Assembly: GCF_002741015.1 (NCBI RefSeq)
Contig: NZ_CP016617.1
Location: 1,240,001 to 1,304,000, forward strand
Direction of reading: 5' to 3'
Origin: Microvirga ossetica
GTDB lineage: Bacteria; Pseudomonadota; Alphaproteobacteria; Rhizobiales; Beijerinckiaceae
Length of the DNA stretch: 64,000 nucleotides
Shown: positions 18,849-27,915 of the stretch, piece after piece
Layout of the letters: each line of letters begins with the position of its first letter
How positions within the stretch are numbered: the first letter of the stretch is position 1
Position numbers and translations under genes: made by a program
Notes under the pieces: generated by a model
What the model was told of the DNA's origin: nothing
What the model saw: only the letters and a program-made list of their open reading frames with translations
Database searches by the model: none

Positions 18849-21515
18849 TCAGACTGTCCAAGGCGCGGGTTTCTCCGGATCGATGCCGAACCGGGCGATG
18901 GCCTCGGCCACGACGGTGGGCTTCACCGTCCCCTCGTCTGCAAGGGTTTTGAGCGCCGCCACCGCAATCCAATGCCGGTCGACCTCAAAGAAATCGCGCA
19001 GCCGCTTGCGATAGTCGGAGCGGCCGAAGCCATCTGTGCCGAGCACGCGGTAGCGGCGCGGCACGAACGGCCGGATCTGGTCGGCGAACAGGCGCATGTA
19101 ATCAGTCGCGGCGACAACGGGTCCGTCGCGGCCCTCCAGGCAAGTCCCGACATGGGACTTGCGCGGCTCCTCTGTCGGATGAAGCAGGTTCCAGCGCTCG
19201 ACCGCCATCGCCTCGCGGGCGAGTTCGGTAAAGCTCGGGCAACTCCACACATCCGCTGCAACGTTGAAGTCCTGAGCCAGCAGATCAGCAGCTGCGATCA
19301 CCTCGCGCAGGATCGTGCCGCTGCCGAGGAGTTGCACCCGCGGGGCTTTCTTCGTCCCCTGCCCTTCCCGGAACAGGTACATGCCCTTCAGGATGCCGCC
19401 TTGAGCGCCCTCCGGCATCCCGGGATGCTCGTAGTTCTCGTTCATCACTGTGATGTAGTAGAAGACGTCCTCCTGCTCGGCATACATCCGGCGCAGGCCG
19501 TCTTGGACAATGACGGCAACCTCATACGAGAAGGTCGGGTCATAGGAGATGCAGTTGGGGATCGTGGCCGAGAACAGATGGCTGTGACCGTCCTCGTGCT
19601 GCAGGCCTTCCCCGTTGAGCGTGGTCCGCCCTGCCGTGCCGCCGATCAGGAAGCCGCGTGCCCTCAGGTCGCCGGCCGCCCAGGCGAGATCACCGACCCG
19701 TTGGAAGCCGAACATGGAGTAGTAGACGTAGAACGGGATCATTGGCGTGTTCGACGTGGAATACGCCGTCGCAGCTGCGATCCACGACGACATGGCACCA
19801 GCCTCATTGATGCCCTCCTGGAGCATCTGGCCGGACCTGTCCTCCTTGTAGTACATGAGCTGGTTGGCGTCCTCAGGCCGATAGAGCTGGCCTACCTGGG
19901 AGAAGATGCCGAACTGGCGGAACATCCCTTCCATGCCGAAGGTGCGGCTTTCGTCCGGCACGATCGGCACCACGTGCCTGCCGATGGTCTTGTCGCGCAG
20001 CAGCGTGTTGAGGACTCGCACGAACGCCATGGTGGTCGAGATCTCGCGTCCCTCCGTTGCCTTGAGCTGTGCTTCGAAGGCGGAGAGTGGGGGAACATTC
20101 AAAGGATCGGACTTGCGCCGGCGCAACGGCAGATAGCCGCCGAGTGCTTCGCGACGCGCATTTAGATAGCGCATCTCGGGGCTATCGTCGGCAAAGCGGA
20201 TGAACGGCATCTCTTGGAGCTGCTCGTCCGTCAGGTCGATCTGGAAACGGTCGCGGAACTGGCGCAGCACTGCCTCGCCCATCTTCTTCTGCTGATGGGT
20301 GATGTTCTGGCCCTCGCCAGCCTCGCCCATGCCGTAGCCCTTGACAGTCTTGGCGAGGATGAGGGTGGGCTGGCCCTTGTGCTTTACGGCGGCTGCATAA
20401 GCCGCGTAGACTTTGCTCGGATCATGCCCGCCGCGGGTGAGCTTCCAGATCTCGTCGTCCGACATATTGGCGACCAGCGCTAGGGTCTCGGGATAGCGGC
20501 CAAAGAAATGCTCGCGGATGTAAGCGCCGTCCTTGGACTTGAAGTCCTGGTACTCGCCGTCGACACATTCCTCCATCAGCTTGACGAGCATGCCGCTCGT
20601 GTCCTTCGCAAACAGCGCATCCCAGCCCGAGCCCCACAGCACCTTGATGACGTTCCAGCCGGCCCCGCGGAAGTTGGCCTCGAGTTCCTGGACGATCTTG
20701 CCGTTGCCCCGCACTGGTCCGTCGAGGCGCTGCAGATTGCAGTTGATGACGAAGATGAGGTTGTCGAGCTTCTCGCGTCCGGCGAGCGAGATCGCGCCGA
20801 GGCTCTCCGGTTCGTCCATCTCGCCGTCGCCCATGAAGGCCCAGACGTTGCGTCCCTCGGTCTGGGCGAGGCCCCGGAAATGCAGGTACTTGAGGAAGCG
20901 GGCCTGGTAGATCGCCATCAGTGGGCCCAACCCCATTGAGACAGTCGGGAACTGCCAGAAGTCGGGCATCAGCCACGGATGCGGATACGACGATAGGCCC
21001 TTGCCGTCGACCTCCTGACGGAAGCTGAGGAGTTGCTCCTCCGTAAGGCGGCCTTCGAGGAAGGCACGAGCATAGACCCCCGGCGAGGAGTGGCCCTGTA
21101 CGTAAACGAGATCACCGCCATGCTCATCGGAGGTTGCCCGCCAGAAATGCATGAAGCCGGTGTCGTAAAGGGTTGCAGCCGACTGGAAGCTCGCAATGTG
21201 GCCTCCGAGTTCGGAGGATTCCTTGTTGGCCTTGAGCACGATGGCCATAGCATTCCAGCGGATGGCCGACCGGATCCGGTGCTCGATGGCCCGGTCGCCG
21301 GGATGGGGCTCCTGCCGCTCGACGGGAATTGTGTTGATGTAGGGTGTCGTCGCCGAGTATGGGACAGGAGCGCCCTTCCGCCTTGCTCCGTCGATCACCT
21401 GCTCGAGGAGAAAGTGAGCTCTCTCAGGCCCCTCGACATCAAGAACACCATGCAACGAGTCGAGCCACTCCTGGGTCTCGACCGGGTCAAGGTCGCGATT
21501 GCGGTCCACCGTCAC
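18849..21515 (-). CDS. aceE: Pyruvate dehydrogenase E1, homodimeric type
   Basis: AceE is the thiamine-diphosphate-dependent E1 that decarboxylates pyruvate and acetylates the E2 lipoyl group. The 888-residue length and the TDP motif GDGEMDEPES...NCNLQRLDGPVRGN identify the single-chain homodimeric E1 (enteric and betaproteobacterial type), not the alpha2beta2 form common in alphaproteobacteria. HSSPGVYARAFLEGR carries family active-site residues. Two GTG codons could start it: 21515 abuts GGGAG, while 21509 has GGAGG five bases upstream and is the better site. It is the first gene of the minus-strand array and faces a 440-base divergent promoter region. Confidence 0.96.
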   Translation of the reverse strand: MTVDRNRDLDPVETQEWLDSLHGVLDVEGPERAHFLLEQVIDGARRKGAPVPYSATTPYINTIPVERQEPHPGDRAIEHRIRSAIRWNAMAIVLKANKESSELGGHIASFQSAATLYDTGFMHFWRATSDEHGGDLVYVQGHSSPGVYARAFLEGRLTEEQLLSFRQEVDGKGLSSYPHPWLMPDFWQFPTVSMGLGPLMAIYQARFLKYLHFRGLAQTEGRNVWAFMGDGEMDEPESLGAISLAGREKLDNLIFVINCNLQRLDGPVRGNGKIVQELEANFRGAGWNVIKVLWGSGWDALFAKDTSGMLVKLMEECVDGEYQDFKSKDGAYIREHFFGRYPETLALVANMSDDEIWKLTRGGHDPSKVYAAYAAAVKHKGQPTLILAKTVKGYGMGEAGEGQNITHQQKKMGEAVLRQFRDRFQIDLTDEQLQEMPFIRFADDSPEMRYLNARREALGGYLPLRRRKSDPLNVPPLSAFEAQLKATEGREISTTMAFVRVLNTLLRDKTIGRHVVPIVPDESRTFGMEGMFRQFGIFSQVGQLYRPEDANQLMYYKEDRSGQMLQEGINEAGAMSSWIAAATAYSTSNTPMIPFYVYYSMFGFQRVGDLAWAAGDLRARGFLIGGTAGRTTLNGEGLQHEDGHSHLFSATIPNCISYDPTFSYEVAVIVQDGLRRMYAEQEDVFYYITVMNENYEHPGMPEGAQGGILKGMYLFREGQGTKKAPRVQLLGSGTILREVIAAADLLAQDFNVAADVWSCPSFTELAREAMAVERWNLLHPTEEPRKSHVGTCLEGRDGPVVAATDYMRLFADQIRPFVPRRYRVLGTDGFGRSDYRKRLRDFFEVDRHWIAVAALKTLADEGTVKPTVVAEAIARFGIDPEKPAPWTV

Positions 21516-21954
21516 CTCCCGAGCGCCTCCCGTCAGATGCGGATGCGCTAATCGATAAGACGCGGGTACGCTGATTATTCGGATTCGACCGGAAAAATGT
21601 TCTGATTAACAGAGGTTACGCTGCTGGAGGGGGGAACTCAGCAGTAGAGCATTCGGTTCCGGTTGCGAAATCCCAAACGGGTAAGTTTCTCCAATCATTC
21701 AAGTCGTCCCTGAATATTTTCGTATCGTAGCCATTCAGGACGGTAAGCAGAGCCACCCAACAATATCCCCAGTCACGCATAAGCTAGGCTTTATAGCCAC
21801 AGCGTGCCATGATGAACAGGCTGTCCGATACGAAGTCCGTGCTATTACCGCACAATGTCGCTTCACAATACCTATCGTTTCGGAGAGACTGTCTTCTGGT
21901 AATGCGAATTAACTTTGAACCGGTACTGCGTCATCGAAAGTGAGGAAAGTTCTC
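21516..21954. promoter_or_regulatory. Divergent promoter region between aceE and the TAXI gene
   Basis: These 440 bases separate two genes pointing away from each other, so they must hold the promoter of the aceE array on the minus strand and that of the TAXI gene on the plus strand. The stretch is clearly more AT-rich than its flanks (for example 21575-21612 and 21700-21900). I could not identify a convincing -35/-10 pair or a named operator, and no gene is seen in it. Confidence 0.5.
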
Positions 21955-22929
21955 ATGCTTCGCTTCGCTGCGAAAATCTTCGCGATGTTTCTGGTGCTGG
22001 TTGCGGTCCATCAGCCCGCGTCAGCAGTAGAGCCGCATTGGCCCCCATCGCTCACGATCGGCACAGCCTCACCGGGAGGCACATATCACTCCTATGGCGA
22101 AGGGCTCGCGCGCATTCTGACTCGTGCCCTCAGCCTTCCAGTCACAGCCCGAGCAACGGAAGGGCCAGGGCAGAACATCCTCTTACTGGAGACAGGCGAG
22201 ATCCAGATAGGGTTCGTTACACTTGGTGTCGCTCTGCAAGGCTGGAACGGATCAGCTCCTTGGACCGGAGGCAAACAGCTGAGAACGATGCGTGCTCTGT
22301 TCCCCATGTACGACACGCCATTCCAGTTCATGGTCCGCGAGGAATCTGGGATCCGCTCAGTGGGCGAACTCAATGGCAAGCGCGTCGGGATCGGCCCGCA
22401 GGGGGGCACATCGGGAGCCTACATCCCCGAATTCTTCAAGGTTTTGAAAGTGGACGCCTCACTTGCTCATGGCGACTGGGCTGACGTGGCGAACCAGGTA
22501 CAGGCTGGAACCCTTGATGCACTCGCAGTGGCAGCTGGCGTTCCATTCCCCTCCTTTATTGATCTCGAACGAGAGGGAAAGGTTCGTTACGTTTCGCTTA
22601 CTCAGCAACAGATCCTCGATTTGCGCCTCGCCATGCCGGAACTCGGAGCTTCAGTGGTCGGAGCGGGCACCTACCCGTCACTGAGGAACAACTACGGGAC
22701 GGTCGGGCTTTACAACTTCGCGGTCGCTCATCGTGATGTTCCGGTCGACCTCGTCGACGCGATCTTAGAGGCGGTCTTCGCGAACCATGACGAGTTGGTT
22801 GAAGTCCACTCGGCCGCGGCTGAGACGGTGCCGGGGAACTTCACCCGCAATACCTTTCTCCCGTTTCACGACGGAGCGAGCCGCTGGTATCAGAACAAAG
22901 GTGTTCTCGGCGTCATCCGAGGTGATTGA
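21955..22929 (+). CDS. TAXI-family TRAP transporter solute-binding protein
   Basis: This is a periplasmic solute receptor of the TAXI subgroup of TRAP transporters. A signal peptide is visible (LRFAAKIFAMFLVLVAVHQ, then a cut after PASA). The mature part starts LTIGTASPGGTYHSYGEGLA, the defining TAXI segment, and continues with a type-II binding-protein pattern (GELNGKRVGIGPQGGTSG). The ATG at 21955 is preferred over the GTG at 21940 because GAGGAAAG precedes it by five bases. No TRAP permease gene (DctM/DctQ or fused 4TM-12TM) is visible nearby, so it is an orphan receptor here. The ligand is unknown; other TAXI proteins are linked to glutamate or organic acids. Confidence 0.88.
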   Translation: MLRFAAKIFAMFLVLVAVHQPASAVEPHWPPSLTIGTASPGGTYHSYGEGLARILTRALSLPVTARATEGPGQNILLLETGEIQIGFVTLGVALQGWNGSAPWTGGKQLRTMRALFPMYDTPFQFMVREESGIRSVGELNGKRVGIGPQGGTSGAYIPEFFKVLKVDASLAHGDWADVANQVQAGTLDALAVAAGVPFPSFIDLEREGKVRYVSLTQQQILDLRLAMPELGASVVGAGTYPSLRNNYGTVGLYNFAVAHRDVPVDLVDAILEAVFANHDELVEVHSAAAETVPGNFTRNTFLPFHDGASRWYQNKGVLGVIRGD

Positions 22930-23156
22930 GCAGATTTGTGAGGAAGTGAAAGTACACTATGCGTCATGTGATAGCGCAAAGGCGTGTTCTATCGACTAGA
23001 TTGATGCTGCTCTGTCCATCTCGAAAAAGATCCCGTGACGGGGCCTCCAGCCTGCAATCGGATTATTATTTGGTGAGTCAGAGCAACTTTTGCGAAAGCT
23101 CTTCGTGAGTGGCCCGCATTCTTTAGTACCTGTTGGCCCCAGCAGCTCAGGATATT

Positions 23157-23351
23157 CTACCCGCCGCCAATCCCCTCAGTCACCTTGCCCGTGCCTCCGC
23201 AGGTGGCGCAGGGCGCGGAGCCGATTTGGCCCGAGCCTTTGCATTCAGGGCAGACATCCTCACCCGTCCCTGGGGTACCGGGTTCAGCCACATCTCCGGG
23301 GCTCAGTTTTGGCTTATCTTGCGTGGTCGGCTGATCCTGAGGCTTGGCCAT
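23157..23351 (-). CDS. Small DnaJ-like zinc-finger (CxxCxGxG) protein
   Basis: This 64-residue protein begins MAKPQDQPTTQDKPKL and ends with one DnaJ-type zinc pair: CPECKGSGQIG then CATCGGTGKVTEG. Two CxxCxGxG modules could bind one zinc ion. The ATG at 23351 has GGGAG seven bases upstream; an in-frame extension to 23438 lacks a ribosome site and the homologous start. The N-terminal half is polar and probably disordered. Similar tiny proteins occur in Hyphomicrobiales, but I know no defined role. It is isolated between the TAXI gene and phaC, on the opposite strand from both. Confidence 0.7.
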   Translation of the reverse strand: MAKPQDQPTTQDKPKLSPGDVAEPGTPGTGEDVCPECKGSGQIGSAPCATCGGTGKVTEGIGGG

Positions 23352-23672
23352 CACTGTGCTCCCGTTTGCTGTGAACTGTCGGACTAACGCGTCAGTATTG
23401 CACGAGTTCATCAACCTGAGGCCCTGCAGGAGCGGCACAAGGTGGCTTTTTCGCGTGAACTTAATAGGCTCAGCTCACATGAACCTGTCCAGCGCGCTGG
23501 TGCGTTGTCTAATAGTCGCGCATCCGTTGTTGATGCAGGGGAAACATCAATCGCGGAGTTCTCTTTCACCCACCTCGCTCTGTAACTGCGGGATGGCAGA
23601 GCAGGAATGGGCACCTCGAGGCCACCGCGGGAAAGACTGTTTCAAGACACAAAGACACTTTGGAGGAAGCTG

Positions 23673-25619
23673 ATGGCCGGCGACGACACTCACGAGACAC
23701 AAACGCAGATGAACAGCAACGTGCCCGGGCCCGATGTGATGCTGAGACTTTGGGCCTCGTGGATGGACCAGATGTCCACCTCGGTGCAGGCGCCTGCAGA
23801 GAAGGATCGGTCGTGGTGGGAGATGACGGTCGGCAACCCCGCTTCAGGAATCCTCACCGGTGCGGCCAAGCAGTTCCAGGAGAGTCTGTCGAAGAATCCG
23901 ACACTGCGTTCCATCGATCAGGTGTGGAACGCCAATCCATTGCGAGAGGTCGTCCCTGTCGATTGGGCTGAAATTACCCGGGCGTTGCGGATTGTCTGGC
24001 TCCGCTCTCTCGGGAAACCCAGGGCGGCCCAGGCCGTGGTGGACTTCAACCAGGACCTGTGGCGCTCGGCGTTGCAGATCTGGCAGGAGGCCGGACAGCG
24101 CTGGCTGGGCCTGGCAGGCCTTTCGTCGGACGATGGGCAGTCTGCTCGCTCGCCGGACAAGCGATTCGCCGCACCCGAGTGGCACACGAACCCCGCTTAT
24201 CGCACCCTCAAGGAGGTCTACCTTCTCGCGTCGGACTGGCTGCTGAAGCAGTCCGACGCGGACGACGACCTGGATGAGGCCGAGCGGCAGCGCATCAACT
24301 TCCATCTGCGCCAGTTCGTGGACGCCATGAGCCCGACCCTGATGCTGATGTCGAACCCGACCGCCCTTCACAAGGCGATTGAAACGGGCGGGGCCAGCGT
24401 GGTCGCCGGCGCCCGCAATCTGATGACCGACCTCAATGCGGGCCGTCTGACCATGGTCGACGCGGAGGCTTTCGCTCCCGGGCGCAACCTTGCCCTCACG
24501 CCCGGGAACGTGGTCTACCGCAATCGCCTGATCGAGCTGATCCAGTACGCGCCCACAACGGAGGAGGTTCACACGACCCCGCTGCTGATCCTGGGGCCCT
24601 GGATCAACAAGTACTACATCCTCGACATGCAACCCAAGAACAGCATGATGCGGTACCTGGTTGAGCAAGGATTCACCGTGTTCGTGGTGTCCTGGAAGAA
24701 CCCGGATGCGTCGATGGATGAGATTGGCATCGAGGATTACATGGACCTCGGCCCCCTCGCGGCCAGCGACGTCATTCGCGAGATCACCGGAAGCCCCACC
24801 GTCAACGTGATGGGGTATTGCATCGGCGGAACTCTGCTGACCATGACGCTGGCCGCCCTCGCGGCCAAGGGTGACAAGCGCTTCAACGCGGCCAGCTTCA
24901 TGGTCTCGCTGCAGGACTTCTCGCGGGTGGGTGACACGGCGGTCTTCATGGATGAGCCGGCGATCGACCTGATCGAGCAGCAGATGATGGAGCGCGGCTA
25001 TCTCGATAGCCGCGAGATGTCCAACATGTTCAACCTGCTGCGCTCGAACGACCTGATCTGGGCCAACGTAGTCAACAACTACCTCTTGGGCAACAAGCCG
25101 CCCGCGTTTGATCTCCTGTACTGGAACAGCGACGGCACCCGCATGACCCGGGCGGCCCATGGCTGGTATCTGCGCAACACATATGTTGAAAACAATCTGA
25201 TCGAGCCGGGTAAGATCACGCTCAAGGGCGAAGCGATCGATCTCGGCCGCATTCGTCAGGACACTTACGCGGTGGGCGCGGAGAAGGATCACATCGTGCC
25301 CTGGGACGCCGCCTGGCGCGTCACACAACTGTTTGGCGGTGACGTGCGGTTCGTGCGTGCCTCCAGCGGTCATATCGCAGGGATCGTCAATCCTCCCGGT
25401 GGTAAAGGCGCCTACTGGACCAACGAGGCCGGTGATGCGCCGACCACCACCCCCGAGCAGTGGCTGCAGAGTGCAACGCGCCACGAGGGCAGCTGGTGGC
25501 CGGATTGGGCGGCGTGGCTTTCGGCGCGCTCGGGCCCGAAAGGTGCGCCGCCCCGGATCGGCAGCTCAAAACATCCGCCATTGGAGGATGCACCTGGTAC
25601 TTATGTCCTGGAAAAATAG
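23673..25619 (+). CDS. phaC: PHA synthase (class I, copy 1)
   Basis: PhaC polymerises (R)-3-hydroxyacyl-CoA to polyester at the granule surface. The 648-residue product is of class I length. The lipase-like box GYCIGG holds the catalytic cysteine at about residue 383; the general base is in SSGHIAGIVNPPGGKGAYW, and the aspartate is in AEKDHIVPWD. The N-terminal region (about 1-100) is polar and variable, as usual. The ATG at 23673 is fixed by GGAGGAAG just upstream, although the frame is open to 23607. It lies across a divergent region from the aceE-phaB array, and a DUF6489 gene follows. A second synthase lies at 35309. Confidence 0.95.
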   Translation: MAGDDTHETQTQMNSNVPGPDVMLRLWASWMDQMSTSVQAPAEKDRSWWEMTVGNPASGILTGAAKQFQESLSKNPTLRSIDQVWNANPLREVVPVDWAEITRALRIVWLRSLGKPRAAQAVVDFNQDLWRSALQIWQEAGQRWLGLAGLSSDDGQSARSPDKRFAAPEWHTNPAYRTLKEVYLLASDWLLKQSDADDDLDEAERQRINFHLRQFVDAMSPTLMLMSNPTALHKAIETGGASVVAGARNLMTDLNAGRLTMVDAEAFAPGRNLALTPGNVVYRNRLIELIQYAPTTEEVHTTPLLILGPWINKYYILDMQPKNSMMRYLVEQGFTVFVVSWKNPDASMDEIGIEDYMDLGPLAASDVIREITGSPTVNVMGYCIGGTLLTMTLAALAAKGDKRFNAASFMVSLQDFSRVGDTAVFMDEPAIDLIEQQMMERGYLDSREMSNMFNLLRSNDLIWANVVNNYLLGNKPPAFDLLYWNSDGTRMTRAAHGWYLRNTYVENNLIEPGKITLKGEAIDLGRIRQDTYAVGAEKDHIVPWDAAWRVTQLFGGDVRFVRASSGHIAGIVNPPGGKGAYWTNEAGDAPTTTPEQWLQSATRHEGSWWPDWAAWLSARSGPKGAPPRIGSSKHPPLEDAPGTYVLEK

Positions 25620-25723
25620 GTTGGCTGAGATCAATCGGAATGTCGATCGCGCAGCGTGATCCTGCCCGATTGACTTCACTCGGGATCGGCAGCCAATCGG
25701 TCGATGCTGGAGCAAGATGTCAG

Positions 25724-25963
25724 ATGAAGATCACTATGGATGTTGAGTGCACGCCGGAAGAGGCGCGGGCTTTTCTGGGGCTCCCGGACGTGAAGCCCAT
25801 GCAAGAGCAGCTCATGCGAGAGGTGCAGGACCGCATGACCGCGAACATTCGAGCTATGGAGCCTGAAGCCATGTTGAGAACCTGGCTGCCGGCCACCCTC
25901 AAAGGGTTTGAGCAGATGCAGGAGATTTTTATGTCGCAAATGACCGGGACAAAGCGCGAGTAA
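25724..25963 (+). CDS. DUF6489-family small protein
   Basis: This 79-residue protein begins MKITMDVECTPEEARAFLGLPDV, a segment I recognise from the DUF6489 family, small proteins commonly found next to PHA genes in alphaproteobacteria. The rest is helical, with METs and a C-terminal MQEIFMSQM. No catalytic motif is present. It lies 104 bases after phaC on the same strand, so co-transcription is likely and a granule-associated or regulatory role is possible; this is inference from position. The ribosome site (GGAGCAAG, about eight bases before the ATG) is moderate. Confidence 0.75.
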   Translation: MKITMDVECTPEEARAFLGLPDVKPMQEQLMREVQDRMTANIRAMEPEAMLRTWLPATLKGFEQMQEIFMSQMTGTKRE

Positions 25964-26114
25964 GTGGAAGAGGATTGATCAACTGCTTACAGTCGACGCC
26001 TTCATTGGCTGACGATTCCATGATGGGACGAGACCGAAATGCCGCATGCAACCGCCCGGTGACTAGGATCTTAGCATAAAGGCTAGCGTAGCACCACATG
26101 AGGCCGGACTGCTC

Positions 26115-26534
26115 TCATGAGATGGTCGTGGCGCTCTCAGCCGCCACCGCGAGATCGCATGTCGCGACCAGCTGACAGCCTACCGCCATGCCATGCCATG
26201 CCATGCACACGGGCGATGACCGGCACCGGCAGATTGACGATGCTTTGCATGGCTCGGCTGCATCTCGAGAATAGGGCTTCATAGTAATCCTGGCGAGGAT
26301 TGGCGCGCATCTGCTTGAGATCATGGCCAGCACAAAAGGCTTTGCCGGCCGTAGCGAGAACGACGCAGCGGACGCTTTCGTCGCTGGTGATGTTATCGAA
26401 CGCCGATTGCAGCGCCGCCAGCATCTCCTCAGACGACGCATTGAAGTGGACTGGACGGTTAAGAGTCAGAGTACTCCGTCCAGATCTTCCTGCAACAGGA
26501 TGTCCTCGTTGGCGGCGGCAGGGATCAAGCTCAT
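26115..26534 (-). pseudogene. Enoyl-CoA hydratase/isomerase, frameshifted and truncated
   Basis: Pieces of a crotonase-family protein appear in successive frames: MSLIPAAANEDILLQEDLDGVL from an ATG at 26534 with GGAGGAGA upstream, then LTLNRPVHFNASSEEMLAALQ and CVVLATAGKAFCAGHDLKQM (the oxyanion-hole region), then GMAVGCQLVATCDLAVAAESA. A first frameshift lies near 26465. A second coincides with an ATGGC repeat at 26186-26205: two copies would restore the frame, but four are present. The gene stops at 26115, just after SATTIS, so the C-terminal half is missing. It is therefore not functional as read. It sits 150 bases after the phaC/DUF6489 pair, on the opposite strand. Confidence 0.85.
26186..26205. 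repeat. Pentanucleotide tandem repeat (CCATG)4
   Basis: Four exact CCATG units (CATGG on the coding strand) lie inside the enoyl-CoA hydratase remnant. The in-frame gene needs two units, or five, so the present number breaks the reading frame by +10 bases. Confidence 0.95.
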
Positions 26535-26646
26535 AACAATCTCCTCCGGTTAGCCTGAGATGGATATTCGAGGCATTCGGTATCTGTCTCAAGAGAATGT
26601 CCGATAATCCCTACATACTTGTCCGACATTGGCAGGATGTTGACTT

Positions 26647-27315
26647 TCAAATCCCCCGACGAGAGCCGTCAGTAGCGGACGGCTTAAGCGGTTGCACATT
26701 CAGACGAGGCAACAGGAAGGTCCGCTGCTGGCGCCAATCCTCAGCCAAATCAGCAATGAGGTGAACGATGCGGAGCGATAGGGCGTCAGAGTACGAACCT
26801 AGGATGCCTGGCAAGGCCTGCCGCAAGGGCGCGAGCCCCTGCCGCACGGTGATGCCGCGCTCGAGAAGGAAGCCGCGGATCTGGTTGGTCACGCCCGTGC
26901 GCTGGCTGACCAGACGCGAGCGCACCCGATGCAAGGCCAAGAGGTCCATCTGCTCGGGCGTCTTGATCGCCAAGAACGACATGGTGGGCCGCTGCACCGC
27001 CTCCGCAATGGCTTCCGCGTCGCGATAATCGTTCTTGTGGCCCTTGAGGAAAGGCTTGACGTACTGAGCCGGGATCAGGCGAACGTCATGACCCAGCGCT
27101 TGCAGTTGTCGGCCGATATGGTGGGCGCCGGCGCAGGCCTCCATGCCGATCAGGCACGGCGGGATGTTGGCCAGCCGCTGGGTGAGCTGGGCGCGGGAGA
27201 GCTTGATCCGCAGCACGATGGCGCCGCGCTCGTCCTGCCCGATGAGATGAAACGTGTTCTTGCCCAGATCGATGCCCAGGGTGGCGATCGCAGCGAAAGA
27301 AGAAGACCGTGACAT
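26647..27315 (-). pseudogene. IS110-family transposase, 3'-truncated
   Basis: The N-terminal DEDD domain of an IS110 transposase is intact: TLGIDLGKNTFHLIG, CLIGMEACAGAHHIG and the DYRDAEAIAEAVQRP segment carry the acidic residues. The usual C-terminal Transposase_20 domain, with its catalytic serine, is absent; similarity ends near 26700 after LIADLAEDWRQ and the frame runs on into flanking DNA. The ATG at 27315 has GGAG seven bases upstream. The 155 bases before it (27316-27470) are non-coding and would be the left end, where IS110-group elements encode their guide RNA. The element cannot transpose alone. Confidence 0.85.
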
Positions 27316-27472
27316 GAGACGTGCTCCTTGCGTGGCTCGAAGCCCCACAGCTTACGAACAAGCGGGGCAGGAGCACGGCCGGACCATCCCATTAGCAGAC
27401 CTTCCGCATAGAGAGCACGGGGCCTTTGGGACCCAAACCCGCCACAGGACTTTCATCGGCCGGCAGAGACAC

Positions 27473-27751
27473 CTAAGGAATGAGCCACAGGATAGAGAAG
27501 AGGATCGAGAGCCCGGCCGTCACCCACCCAATCCTAAGCCAGTACCTGAAGTCCCATTCCCTCAAGTAGGGCACGTCACCATTGTCGGGAGCCAGCGGGG
27601 TCTTCAGCGCGTCCTGGAACTGCCTCCATGCGTGCCACGCGATTGTCGTGGCCACAACGGACAACCCGCCAAAGGCAAGAGCAAGGTACCAGAGCCGATC
27701 ATCGAGAGCGCTGAATGTCACGCGAAACTCCGTGGAAGCAAACTGAGTCAT
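27473..27751 (-). CDS. Small two-helix membrane protein, unknown
   Basis: This 92-residue product has two clear hydrophobic helices: LWYLALAFGGLSVVATTIAW (about 21-40) and IGWVTAGLSILFSILWLIP at the very C-terminus, with a polar loop between them. No family is recognised. The ATG at 27751 has only a weak upstream site (GATAGG). It is on the same strand as, and 160 bases downstream of, the ion-channel gene, and is followed by the truncated IS110. A real gene is likely from its clean membrane pattern, but this is not certain. Confidence 0.5.
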   Translation of the reverse strand: MTQFASTEFRVTFSALDDRLWYLALAFGGLSVVATTIAWHAWRQFQDALKTPLAPDNGDVPYLREWDFRYWLRIGWVTAGLSILFSILWLIP

Positions 27752-27915
27752 CAACCTATCAGATCGGGCTTAGGTGCGGCCTCGCCAGTGTCCAGTCGCG
27801 GCATTGGAAGAGGCCATATGGCTGATCGGTCCCGACGGTCCATCTGCGGCGAGAGCCTCGTGCAGAGGCCATCCGTTTCGCACCTGCTTGGGTGCGACCC
27901 TCGCGCTGCGGCACA

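Noticed and set aside
23844..25484. 546-codon minus-strand frame opposite phaC copy 1
   Set aside because: Composition of a shadow (His, Arg, Val, Gln) and no recognisable domain.
26186..26205. CRISPR-like or regulatory interpretation of the CCATG repeats
   Set aside because: Units are 5 bp with no spacers and lie within a broken coding frame; slippage explains them.
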